Shown one piece after another: positions 55,376-63,673 of a stretch of 64,000 bases of DNA. The stretch's first letter is position 1. Every line of letters begins with the position of its first letter. The translations under genes and the position numbers were made by a program. Origin of the DNA: JAJDOD01 sp050299835 (GTDB taxonomy: Bacteria > Pseudomonadota > Alphaproteobacteria > Rhodobacterales > Rhodobacteraceae); assembly GCA_050299835.1 (NCBI GenBank), contig JBNKWP010000010.1, positions 1 to 64,000 on the forward strand, given 5' to 3'. The notes under the pieces are model-generated. The model searched no databases and was not told where the DNA came from. It saw only the letters and a program-made list of their open reading frames with translations.

Positions 55376-56038
55376 ATGATCGAGTTTCGCGGCGTGAGCA
55401 AATCTTTCTGGACGGGAAAGCAGCGCAAGGTGATCCTTGATCGCGCCTCTTTCCGCGTGGAACCCGGCAAATCGCTGGGTATCCTGGCACCGAACGGGAC
55501 GGGCAAGACGACGCTGATCAACATGATGTCCGGGATCGAAAAGCCGGATGAGGGCGAGATCATTCGCAGCTCGCGCGTGTCCTTTCCGCTGGGCTACATG
55601 GGCGGCATGGTCGGGCGGCTGACGGCGGTGGAAAACTGCCGGTTCATCGCGCGGATCTATGACAAGGACCCGGATTACCTTGAAGCCTTCTGCCGCTGGG
55701 TCTGCAATCTGGAAGAATATTTCGACATGCCGGTCGGCACATACTCGGCAGGGATGGCGGCGCGGTTCTCCTTCGCGCTCCTCCTGGCGCTGGATTTCGA
55801 TTTCTATCTGATCGACGAGGGGATGCCGTCCACGACCGATGCGGAGTTCAACCGCAAGGCGGGGCATATCCTTTACGAGCGGCTCCAGACCTCGACCGTC
55901 GTCATCGTGTCGCATCAGGCATCCACGCTGGAGAAATTCTGCAAAACCGCAGCCGTGCTTCGACATGGCCAGCTGCATATGTTCGATTCGTTGGAAGAGG
56001 CGAAAGCACTCTATGACTATGAAGCCCAAAGCGCCTAA
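55376..56038 (+). CDS. kpsT: Capsule polysaccharide ABC exporter ATPase
   Basis: A 220-residue ATPase of the KpsT/CtrD group. The Walker A loop is APNGTGKT (38-45), the signature-like segment is YSAGMAARFSFALLLAL, and Walker B is FYLIDEG. The H-loop is VSHQAST. The ATG at 55376 (MIEFRGVSKSFW) is the family start. The membrane partner KpsM is not upstream; a terminator and an unrelated operon precede it. Its 3' end overlaps kpsE by 26 bases. Confidence 0.92.
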   Translation: MIEFRGVSKSFWTGKQRKVILDRASFRVEPGKSLGILAPNGTGKTTLINMMSGIEKPDEGEIIRSSRVSFPLGYMGGMVGRLTAVENCRFIARIYDKDPDYLEAFCRWVCNLEEYFDMPVGTYSAGMAARFSFALLLALDFDFYLIDEGMPSTTDAEFNRKAGHILYERLQTSTVVIVSHQASTLEKFCKTAAVLRHGQLHMFDSLEEAKALYDYEAQSA

Positions 56039-57701
56039 GTTCCGCATTCGCCGCTCGCCATCGCGTCCGGTCTCGGAAGAGCCGTCTGCGCCGACAGGGG
56101 GCGGGTCGAGCGTTCCGCCGCCGAAAGGCGGCAAGCCGTTCACGCTGGAAAACCCCGTCGAGGACGGGTTTGGAGATCAGGCCTTTCCGGGGTCCTCCAA
56201 GGCCGATGCCGTGGCCGCCAATGCCTCGACCATCGCGGAGATCCGGCAGGAGGGACTTACCGGGCGGCAATTGCGTATGGCCCGGCGGCTGGCTCAGAAG
56301 CAGGGGCTGAACCCAAGCTCGGATTTCGATGCGGTGCGCCTGTTGCGCGAACAGGGGATCGACCCGTTCGACCGTGCGAACATGATCGAGTTGGTTCACA
56401 ACAAGGAAAACACACCACCCGGTGACGCCGGCAAGGGGGCTGCCGTGGCCGCGGCGGCCGCCAAGGTCGAAGGGCAGAAGCCAAGGGCCGGACTGCCGCA
56501 GAAAGTGGAACAGCCGCCGAAGAACCTGCCGGGGGAACACATTCCGCAATCCGGTCCGCTGGGGATGCACGAGATTGAGCGCATCCAGCGCGATATCTTG
56601 CGCCGCCGCCGCCGGAACCTGATGTTTCTGGGCGCGCGGCTTTTCGCCTTCGTCATTCTTCCAACGCTCGCCTGCATGTTCTATTTCGCCTTCATCGCGA
56701 CCGAGGGATATGCCACCAAGTCGGAATTCATCGTCCAGCAGGCGGAAAGTGCCGGGCAGGGCGGCGGGCTGCTGGGCGGCACATCGATGGTCACCAACCA
56801 GGATTCCATCCTGGTGCAAGGCTACCTGAAATCGCGCGAGGCGATGCAGCGGCTGGACAACGACCACGGCTACCGGGCCCATTTCAGCGACCCGGACGTG
56901 GATTCGCTTCAGCGACTGCCTGAGGATGCTTCCAACGAGGCGCTCTACGCGCACTACAAGAAACATGTGACGGTCGGGTACGACCCGACCGAAGGCGTGT
57001 TGCGCATGGAAGTCTCCGCGCTGTCTCCGGAAATGAGCCAGGTTTTTTCCGAAGCCCTGGTCTCTTATGCGGAGGAAGAAGTCGACAAGCTGACCGAACG
57101 CAAGCGCGGCGACCAGATGAAAGGGGCCCAGGAAACCTACGAGCAGTCGGAGGCCAGCATGGTCGCCGCGCAGGAGAAGGTCCTGGCCCTGCAGGAGCAG
57201 ATGGGCATCCTGGACCCGCAGTCGGAATCCGCGGCCGTGATGACCCAAATCTCGGCGCTTGAAACCCAGCTGGTCGAAAAGCGCCTGCAACTGAGCCAGC
57301 TGATGGACAACGCGCGACCCAACCAGGCGCGTGTCGCCGGGGTCGAGGGCGATATCGAACGGCTTGAGCAACTGATCGCGGAAGAGCGGTCGCAACTGAC
57401 CGTCGAGGGCGGCGAGGCGCGGTCGCTGGCTTCGGTGACGTCGCAGCTCGACATGGCGCGGGTCGATCTGGAAACGCGGACCATGATGATGCAGGAAAGT
57501 CTGCGGATGCTGGAAATGGCGCGGGTCGAGGCGAACCGCCAGGTGCGGTTCCTGTCGGTGATGACGCGGCCGGTGCCGCCGGATGAACCGACCTATCCGC
57601 GCGTGTTCGAGAACACGCTGATCGCCTTCTTCGTCTTTGGCGCAATCTACCTGCTGGTGTCGGTCACGGTGGCGATCCTGAGGGAGCAGGTTTCAAGCTA
57701 G
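56013..57701 (+). CDS. kpsE: Capsule export inner-membrane protein KpsE type, with long N-terminal extension
   Basis: A 562-residue co-polymerase-like protein. The conserved part has membrane segment 1 at about 203-228, a periplasmic region with a long coiled coil (~385-510) and membrane segment 2 near the C-terminus (ENTLIAFFVFGAIYLLVSV). The first ~195 residues are a cytoplasmic Pro/Gly/Lys-rich extension with a helical segment (ASTIAEIRQEGLTGRQLRMA), not seen in short enterobacterial KpsE. The start may be 56013 or 56019. Confidence 0.88.
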   Translation: MTMKPKAPKFRIRRSPSRPVSEEPSAPTGGGSSVPPPKGGKPFTLENPVEDGFGDQAFPGSSKADAVAANASTIAEIRQEGLTGRQLRMARRLAQKQGLNPSSDFDAVRLLREQGIDPFDRANMIELVHNKENTPPGDAGKGAAVAAAAAKVEGQKPRAGLPQKVEQPPKNLPGEHIPQSGPLGMHEIERIQRDILRRRRRNLMFLGARLFAFVILPTLACMFYFAFIATEGYATKSEFIVQQAESAGQGGGLLGGTSMVTNQDSILVQGYLKSREAMQRLDNDHGYRAHFSDPDVDSLQRLPEDASNEALYAHYKKHVTVGYDPTEGVLRMEVSALSPEMSQVFSEALVSYAEEEVDKLTERKRGDQMKGAQETYEQSEASMVAAQEKVLALQEQMGILDPQSESAAVMTQISALETQLVEKRLQLSQLMDNARPNQARVAGVEGDIERLEQLIAEERSQLTVEGGEARSLASVTSQLDMARVDLETRTMMMQESLRMLEMARVEANRQVRFLSVMTRPVPPDEPTYPRVFENTLIAFFVFGAIYLLVSVTVAILREQVSS

Positions 57702-57761
57702 AATTTCAGCAAGTCGGGGCTTGCGCGGGCCTGTTCGCTTGCGTAAGAAACGCCAGCCCGC

Positions 57762-57836
57762 TGGGGTGTAGCCAAGTGGTAAGGCAGCGGTTTTTGGTAC
57801 CGTGTACCGTAGGTTCGAATCCTACCACCCCAGCCA
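57762..57836 (+). tRNA. tRNA-Gln (anticodon UUG)
   Basis: A complete 75-base cloverleaf including encoded CCA. The acceptor stem is TGGGGTG / CACCCCA with G as discriminator. The anticodon loop TTTTGGT gives UUG, and the T-arm has GGTTCGAATCC. It marks the border between the capsule genes and the accessory region. Confidence 0.96.
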
Positions 57837-58109
57837 GCATGCCCAAGTTATTGATATAGATGAATAAATTTCGGAAATACCCGCTGTTTCCCGACGCGTT
57901 TCGCGGTACATGAATACCGCAGACGCCATATTCTCCGGGTTTCTGGCCAACTTCCCGAAAAGTCTGGAATCGCGGTTTCGACGCTAGCAGTTTGACGGGT
58001 GACGATGGCATATGCATCGCCGCACCTTGGGTGCCGACGGGCACGTCGTGAGCTGGAGCCGAAAGACACTCCGAGCCGCCGCCAGCATGGAAGCCTTTCT
58101 GTCGCTGGA
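57837..58109. other. 273-base gap between tRNA-Gln and recombinase gene
   Basis: No credible gene. It could hold an attachment site of the serine recombinase, which normally acts near its own gene. No second copy of the tRNA 3' end was found in the window, so a tRNA-targeting tyrosine integrase event is not supported. Confidence 0.4.
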
Positions 58110-59786
58110 TCAAAGTGTGGCGAAGGTTTCGCGTTGCACCGACCAGATCGGAGAGAACGCATGCCGCATCAGCCACTCGGATGTCAGGCCGACCGGGTGT
58201 CGCCCCTCGCGTATTGAGCGCACGATGTCAGGTGCCAGGAAAGCCAACTCGATCACTTGCTGAACGCGCCGTTTTGACACGCCTTCGCGTTCCGCGATCT
58301 CTCCGAAAGTCTGGCCAGATCGAACAAGGTCGAAGTACCGATGCGCCTTGCCAATGTTGCGGAGCAGCGTTCCATCGATGTCAGTTGCCTGATCGCCGAT
58401 GATCAGTTTGGTTTCCACGCCGCGCTTGCGATGTCGAAACGGCGCTGTGAATAACAGCAACTCGTCGACAATCCGCGCGGGGTCCACATCAAGGTGTTTG
58501 GCAACGGCATTACCAGAGAGGGAGATCCGGATGTCGCCGGGCGCAATGTCGATGCGCGCGACCAGGTTCAGGCAGAGACGGCTTGCCTCCGTGGTTGTCT
58601 CTAAGTCCGCTCCGGCGACCTGAAGCATCCTTGTGTCGGACGCGACGGCTTCATCGACTGACGCGTCACGCACAAGGCCAAGACGAACCTCCGGACGGTT
58701 GAGGTGTTGCCGGACCAGATCAGCAACCCTGCCTTCCAGCTCGGGCGCCGGCAGCCTCCACCCAGAGGGATCCCGCGGCGCCGATCCGCGAACCAGGCGA
58801 TGGGATACGTAATAACGGAGCTTCCGCCCCTTCGCCGTCTTTGAGTGACTTGGGGTCAGTCGATCTCCCGTCTGATCGAAGAGCCTACCAGCGAGAAGGG
58901 AGGTCAATGCCTTCGCGCCGTTTCGATTGCGCTTTGTGAACGTTCGATCCTTGGCCGCATCCGATTGGAGCTGTTCCTGGATGCTGTCCCAGACAGCAGG
59001 CTCGATCAGGGGCTCATGCTGGCCGGGATATACCTTCGCATGATGCCGGATGCGACCGGCATAGACAGGGTTGGTCAGGATGTAATGGATGTGCCCGTAG
59101 CTGCATGCGGCCCCGCCTTTCACCCGGCCCGAGACCAGGGTCCTGACGGGGGTCTTCAGCTTGCGTACATCAACGGCCTCTTTGACCATCCGGACGTTCC
59201 GGTGCTCCAGGTAGAGGTCAAATATCGTACGGATGACCGCAGCGTCCGGCTCTGCGATCCTGAGCGATCGTCCATCCGCGGCATAGCCCAGCGGCACTGT
59301 GGCCCCCATCCAGAGGCCCTTCTTCTTGGAGGCCGCGATTTTGTCACGGATGCGCTCCGCCGTGACCTCACGCTCGAACTGCGCGAAGGACAGAAGCATG
59401 TTGAGGGTCAATCGTCCCATGCTGGTGGCGGTATTGAAGGACTGGGTGACCGACACGAAGGATGTTCCGGCCGCATCCAGTCGTTCGACCATTTTGGCGA
59501 AGTCCGACAGCGATCGTGTCAATCGGTCGATCTTGTAGACGAGGATCTGATCTACGGCGCCCCGATCGATATCTGCCAGGAGCCGCTGCAGACCGGGACG
59601 GTCTATGGTGCCGCCCGAGATCCCACCATCATCATATCGCTCCGGCAATAGGACCCAGCCCTCGGCTTTCTGGCTGGTGACATACGCGGCACAGGCCTCG
59701 TACTGAGCATCGAGTGAGTTGAACTCCTGCTCCAACCCCTCTTCCGAGCTCTTGCGGCTGTAGATGGCACAGCGGATTTTCTTCAT
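58110..59786 (-). CDS. Large serine recombinase
   Basis: A 558-residue site-specific recombinase. The resolvase domain has the nucleophile Ser10 in CAIYSRKS, then NSLDAQYEAC, DDGGISGGTIDRPGLQRLL and the conserved VYKIDRLTRSLSDF. A recombinase domain (GYAADGRSLR, YILTNPVYAGRIRHH) and a C-terminal helix-turn-helix-like part (FGEIAEREGVSKRRVQQVIELA) follow. The zinc-ribbon Cys set common in phage integrases is not obvious. It overlaps the DUF2924 gene by 4 bases, in a three-gene cassette. Confidence 0.92.
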   Translation of the reverse strand: MKKIRCAIYSRKSSEEGLEQEFNSLDAQYEACAAYVTSQKAEGWVLLPERYDDGGISGGTIDRPGLQRLLADIDRGAVDQILVYKIDRLTRSLSDFAKMVERLDAAGTSFVSVTQSFNTATSMGRLTLNMLLSFAQFEREVTAERIRDKIAASKKKGLWMGATVPLGYAADGRSLRIAEPDAAVIRTIFDLYLEHRNVRMVKEAVDVRKLKTPVRTLVSGRVKGGAACSYGHIHYILTNPVYAGRIRHHAKVYPGQHEPLIEPAVWDSIQEQLQSDAAKDRTFTKRNRNGAKALTSLLAGRLFDQTGDRLTPSHSKTAKGRKLRYYVSHRLVRGSAPRDPSGWRLPAPELEGRVADLVRQHLNRPEVRLGLVRDASVDEAVASDTRMLQVAGADLETTTEASRLCLNLVARIDIAPGDIRISLSGNAVAKHLDVDPARIVDELLLFTAPFRHRKRGVETKLIIGDQATDIDGTLLRNIGKAHRYFDLVRSGQTFGEIAEREGVSKRRVQQVIELAFLAPDIVRSIREGRHPVGLTSEWLMRHAFSPIWSVQRETFATL

Positions 59787-60220
59787 GTGCCGCTTCCCGC
59801 GGACCGGTTGAGACCAAAGAACCGCGGCCCCGACCAGGTGGTGCCGGTGATCTGAAGCGCGATAGCAGACAGCGATTTGAACCGTTCGCCGTTCATCACA
59901 TACCCGTTGTCCAACACCTCCACCTGATAGCGCCGGCCGTTCCATTCCCGCACGAGCTGCGTGCCGGGCTTGATCGCGTGTGTCGGGGTTCTGACCTGCT
60001 TACCGCCTGCAGCGGATTTAAGGGCGCGCTTCACCTCTGCATTCAGTCCGCCGAACGCGCGGCACTGCAAATCCCAGATCAGCGCCTTGCGCATGAAGAT
60101 CATCGACAGGAAATGCGGCGGGGCGTCTCCGAACGCCTCCGCCCAGGCCACGCGCAGGGCCGCCCGGTCCATCTGACCAAGGTCTTCCCAACGCGCGGCG
60201 ATCACCTCATCGCTCATCAT
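59783..60220 (-). CDS. DUF2924 protein
   Basis: A 145-residue protein. The family pattern is clear: DAPPHFLSMIFMRKALIWDLQCRAFGG-type helices, then PGTQLVREWNGRRYQVEVLDNGYVMNGERFKSLSAIALQITGTTWSGPRFFG-type beta region. DUF2924 genes regularly accompany serine recombinases, so a directionality or accessory role is likely but not shown. The start is ATG 60220 (or 60217). Stop and start overlap both neighbours. Confidence 0.9.
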   Translation of the reverse strand: MMSDEVIAARWEDLGQMDRAALRVAWAEAFGDAPPHFLSMIFMRKALIWDLQCRAFGGLNAEVKRALKSAAGGKQVRTPTHAIKPGTQLVREWNGRRYQVEVLDNGYVMNGERFKSLSAIALQITGTTWSGPRFFGLNRSAGSGT

Positions 60221-60453
60221 CAGGCGGCATCCGCCGGCTGAGACGTGATCCGGTAGCTCAGCGGTTTGCCCTCTGCCGTTTTCTCGGCGGAGATCTCGAA
60301 CCCCGCCTTGCGAAGGCCTGTCAGCGCCGCCCGCGTGGTATGCGACTGCCAACCGAGTTTTTCGCTGATCGTTGCAACATCCGCCCCGGCCTTCCGGGTC
60401 AGCATTTGAATGAGCTGCGCTTTCTTTGTTTTGGGTTTAGATGACTTCGTCAT
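60220..60453 (-). CDS. DUF3489 small DNA-binding-like protein
   Basis: A 77-residue basic protein with a winged-helix-like pattern (KKAQLIQMLTRKAGADVATI, LGWQSHTTRAALTGLRKAGF). It matches DUF3489. It is the first gene of the DUF3489-DUF2924-recombinase cassette; its stop overlaps the next start by one base (TGATG). It may act as regulator or accessory DNA-binding protein. Confidence 0.9.
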   Translation of the reverse strand: MTKSSKPKTKKAQLIQMLTRKAGADVATISEKLGWQSHTTRAALTGLRKAGFEISAEKTAEGKPLSYRITSQPADAA

Positions 60454-60827
60454 TTTGTCTTCTCCTCTGGCTCAGTCAGATCGAACATGACCTGCCACTG
60501 AGCAGAGCCCGGAGGGCCGGGCGGAGGAGGCGGCGCATAGGTAGAAGTACGTCGCGACACGGACAGTACCGCTCTCTTTGACGCACAAGTCCAGTGGAAT
60601 AATGGCCGCTTGGCGCGGAAAAGCGGTCATCCGACAAAATGACTCGGATGACGGCTACGAGCCCTTACTGAATATATCGGGCTGAGAATATTACGCATAC
60701 ACTGCCCCAATTTTGGCACAACTGACGGAGACACAGTCGATGAAGTAGATTCACCACTCTCGTGGAAGATGTGGTGGTGAGCAATCATCAATGCCATTCT
60801 AGAAGTATTGTGAGGCCTTTAGGCTGA
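60454..60827. other. 374-base intergenic region with repeat copy 1
   Basis: It contains the promoter side of the recombinase cassette (minus strand) and the 39-base repeat at 60626-60664. Composition becomes AT-richer towards the orphan gene at 60828. No gene seen. Confidence 0.5.
60626..60664. repeat. 39-base dispersed repeat, copy 1
   Basis: It begins GTCATCCGACAAAA and ends GATGACGGCTACGAGCCC; the 7 bases between vary. 35 of 39 bases match copy 2 at 63529-63567. GTCATCCGA / TCGGATGAC forms a perfect 9-base inverted repeat inside this copy. Confidence 0.8.
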
Positions 60828-62522
60828 TTGTTCGAACACACTGGTGACGCTTTGACTAAATCTTATTGGTGGTTTCTTGCCATTTTGACAGCTTTGATGC
60901 TGGCGCTTTCCATCCCCAGCATCATGGAAATGCTCATGTGGGGCACATTCGGGCTGGGCATATTTCTGATCATCCCGCTCGCAACGTTCTACGCCTACTT
61001 TCTGGCGTTGGCCCCCGCTGCGGCAATGCGCTCGCGCACCGGATGGGTGATTTCGGGTTTGCTGCTGCTTTTGGTCGCGGCTGGTCCCTATTTGCTTCAT
61101 CGGCATGACGTAAACAGCCGGTTGGTTAATATGCCCGCCGACTTCGTGACACCTCTTCCGGAGGCTTCGGACATTCGAAGCGTCGCTTATTCACAGGATG
61201 GAAGTGACGGGAAGAGATGCGATTTCGTCTGCGAGACGCTGTTGGCCGCTGGCGGACAGATCGCGGAATTTCAGTACCTGGACACCGACGGAAGCGTTTT
61301 GACCGCCTATCGGGGAACGGGAGCATCTCGCGTCTTAAATCGCGGTAGCATCGGAGCACCGGACCTCGCGTTGCTCTTTTCGCGAGACCGGTTCAGGAGC
61401 AAGGCGGGATACATGACCGATCTGCTGGTGCTGGAGACAACCGATCGGGCCGGCAAACCGGTGGCCTATCAGAAGGAAACCACTACGCAAGGGCTTCGGA
61501 TACCGGCCGTCTACGCGCCCGGCGGTTTCGGAGGACCTCCGTTCTTCCTGTTCGGCGTGTCCGATATTTCGCTCAAACGACACAACCTGCCGAACGTTTC
61601 GATGCAACTAGGTGCCCTCTCAACCCTTGGCATCAAACACCCGGATTACAGCTATTCAGACGATCACTATGGCAAACGAACCTACAGACGCGTCTTCACG
61701 CCTGAACAGGCAGCGGAGCAACGCGTTGGCCTGTTGCCCCGGATTGAGGGGGATTGGGACAGGGGTGTTCGGGCCGGATGGATGGATGACTTGCTGCGGC
61801 AATGGCTCGACCTGATTTCCGCGTCCCCACCGCCGACCGAAGACGAGATCGCATTGTTTGGGAAACTGATCCGAACCAGTGGCGATCGCGCGAGCCGTGT
61901 CTTGGTAGACGCCTTGCTAGGTGAGACGTCGTTTCGCGAACGATATATCGAACTTGTGGTGAACGGGTTGGAGGGGCGCTCCCCGCGCCTTCTTGGTGCA
62001 ACGCGAGAGCGCGCCGAAAGTCTCTGGCACAATGCGGATCCCTCCAAGGAGGAGGTCGATCGATTTCGTTCTCGCGTAGCAGACATCATTGATCGTTCCC
62101 TTGAAGCTGGCTGGACGCCCGAAGCCGTCCGACTGGTCTTCACAGGCTGGCGCTATGGGATCGATCCGCATCCGGCACTTGCGCGTTTCGACCTTTCCGA
62201 AACCCCCGACGACGGTGATAAAATGAGAGAATTCATACTCGCATTGAAAGAGCCTATCTGCGCTCAAGGATTTGAAAACCGCAATCTGTTCTTGTCCTAC
62301 TATGAGGACGCCTTGCGCGTGTACTTCGCACGAACCGCAAAAGCACCATTCGCATGGGATGATGCTCGTTACCTCCGGTTTTTGTTTGTTATGGACCGGG
62401 AAAGCGTCGTGGACGAACTTCTCGCAACCAAGGAAGTCAAAATTGATCGGGCAACCATTACGCAAGTTAAGAAGCCGTTGTACCAGAAAGAAGAATTTTG
62501 GCTCATCGATGGTTGCCGATAA
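60828..62522 (+). CDS. Orphan membrane protein of unknown function
   Basis: A 564-residue protein. Three membrane segments are near the N-terminus (about 14-36, 38-62, 70-90); the rest is a large soluble part with a Cys pair (KRCDFVCETLLAAGG) and a helical C-terminal half. The start is TTG 60828 or a later TTG (60852); the ribosome-binding site is weak. I do not recognise the family. Its base composition is less GC-rich than that of the core genes, and it lies between two repeat copies next to a recombinase cassette, which points to transfer. Confidence 0.7.
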   Translation: MFEHTGDALTKSYWWFLAILTALMLALSIPSIMEMLMWGTFGLGIFLIIPLATFYAYFLALAPAAAMRSRTGWVISGLLLLLVAAGPYLLHRHDVNSRLVNMPADFVTPLPEASDIRSVAYSQDGSDGKRCDFVCETLLAAGGQIAEFQYLDTDGSVLTAYRGTGASRVLNRGSIGAPDLALLFSRDRFRSKAGYMTDLLVLETTDRAGKPVAYQKETTTQGLRIPAVYAPGGFGGPPFFLFGVSDISLKRHNLPNVSMQLGALSTLGIKHPDYSYSDDHYGKRTYRRVFTPEQAAEQRVGLLPRIEGDWDRGVRAGWMDDLLRQWLDLISASPPPTEDEIALFGKLIRTSGDRASRVLVDALLGETSFRERYIELVVNGLEGRSPRLLGATRERAESLWHNADPSKEEVDRFRSRVADIIDRSLEAGWTPEAVRLVFTGWRYGIDPHPALARFDLSETPDDGDKMREFILALKEPICAQGFENRNLFLSYYEDALRVYFARTAKAPFAWDDARYLRFLFVMDRESVVDELLATKEVKIDRATITQVKKPLYQKEEFWLIDGCR

Positions 62523-62656
62523 AGGAAAATCTGCTGGGCATCGGGAAGAAATCGAGACTCCGACACGAGCTTTCTTCTTGCACTATTTTCCGAGCGGCGG
62601 CTTTGTCCGCTTGGCGGTCCTTGCCTCAATTTTCGTGAGAGTCCGGTGTTGGGTTT

Positions 62657-62671
62657 AGCGGTCGTTGATGC
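62657..62671. repeat. 15-base repeat AGCGGTCGTTGATGC, copy 1
   Basis: Identical to 63659-63673. It is part of the same group of decayed repeats in the terminal accessory region. Confidence 0.6.
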
Positions 62672-62721
62672 CGCAAATCTCGGATCGCTATCTACCAATG
62701 ACGGCTAAACACGTGAGAGCA

Positions 62722-62760
62722 GTCATCCGACAAAATGAGTCATATGTCGCCTTCGAGTCC
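62722..62760. repeat. 39-base dispersed repeat, degenerate copy 3
   Basis: The first 17 bases (GTCATCCGACAAAATGA) are identical to copy 1; the rest matches at about two thirds of positions (CTTCGAGTCC against CTACGAGCCC at the end). Confidence 0.6.
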
Positions 62761-62817
62761 AGAGGCACCGATGCTGCGGCGTTGATCAAAGTCTGCTTCG
62801 GTGGCACATGGGACAAA

Positions 62818-63369
62818 GTTCCGGAGCGATTGGTTTTGATATATTCCGCTGTCTTACTGTTATGTTTAGTCCTCGCCCCGCTTCTGGCGAGTATTCGCGG
62901 CTGGAAGCCTGCCGCGCTGTTCTTTGCTGTAGCAGCCGTCTAAGCAGTTTTCGGCGCAGTCAGCTTCGCGAAAATCCAAATCGCTCTGAGTCAGGTCCAA
63001 GAAGCAGAACCCGCGTATCATGACACCTACTACGTGGTGAGCCACGGCCACTTCCCGTGGAAGATTAGCATCTCCATGGCGGTCTTAGGTGCAATAACTT
63101 GGATACAAACGCGTTCTGGAGCGATGCTATACCCGACTCTAACCAAAATCCTATTCTGGATTCTGCATGTAGCATTGATTGGCAGCAGCTCTTTTCAAGG
63201 AGTTCTTGCGTTCGTTCTGCCAATGCCTCGGAGATACATCGACTAACCGGATTTCATGGAAACCTATGTTGAAATTAGCGCTTGGTCAGGGTTTCATTCA
63301 CAAGTCGCGCTTATCGGACTTCTGTGCTTGTTGCTGTGGTCGATGGTGGCGAAATGGCTTGCAAGGTAG
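62818..63369 (+). pseudogene. Cytochrome c oxidase subunit I-like short membrane protein, broken by two stop codons
   Basis: One continuous frame reads VPERLVLIYSAVLLLCL..., is interrupted by TAA at 62941-62943, continues with HDTYYVVSHGHFPWK and MPRRYID, meets a second TAA at 63244-63246, and ends PDFMETYVEIS...WLAR at TAG 63367-63369. DTYYVVxHxH (the two heme-ligand His of subunit I) and MPRRYIDYP are hallmarks of heme-copper oxidase subunit I; the second stop replaces the Tyr of RYIDYP. About four membrane segments remain. No frameshift was found, so decay is recent or the stops are read through. The original start is unclear. Confidence 0.75.
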
Positions 63370-63528
63370 ATGAGTTCTCAAAAAGCAGCCATTGCTGCCA
63401 TCGTAGCGAATGTTCACTTCGTCCTGCGAAGCGGTCATCCAGCCCGATGTGATCGACGTCCGCTACTGCGAGAAGCCGACGTTCGCGGCGGATTGCGCGC
63501 CTAGATGACCGGTTAGTGACGTAGAGAA

Positions 63529-63567
63529 GTCATCCGACAAAAACACTAAGATGACGGCTACGAGCCC
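63529..63567. repeat. 39-base dispersed repeat, copy 2
   Basis: A direct copy of 60626-60664 with 4 mismatches, all in the central 7 bases. The internal inverted repeat is shorter here (GTCATC / GATGAC). Confidence 0.8.
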
Positions 63568-63658
63568 ATCCTGTAAATTTGATTATTACGCTGCGCGCGC
63601 TCGCAGCGCGAAAAATGCCGCGAGAGCATTGAATCCGGTGCCGCCGCGCAGCGGAAGG

Positions 63659-63673
63659 AGCGGTCGTTGATGC
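63659..63673. repeat. 15-base repeat AGCGGTCGTTGATGC, copy 2
   Basis: Identical to 62657-62671, 1,002 bases away. Confidence 0.6.

Noticed and set aside
57706..58176. Minus-strand open frame of 156 residues with VGFEPTVHGTKNRCL
   Set aside because: It reads through the reverse complement of tRNA-Gln. This 'GVVGFEPT...' peptide is a well-known annotation artefact over tRNA genes.
57762..60453. Island integrated into tRNA-Gln by a tyrosine integrase
   Set aside because: The recombinase is of the serine type, the tRNA is intact and no second copy of its 3' end is present in the window.
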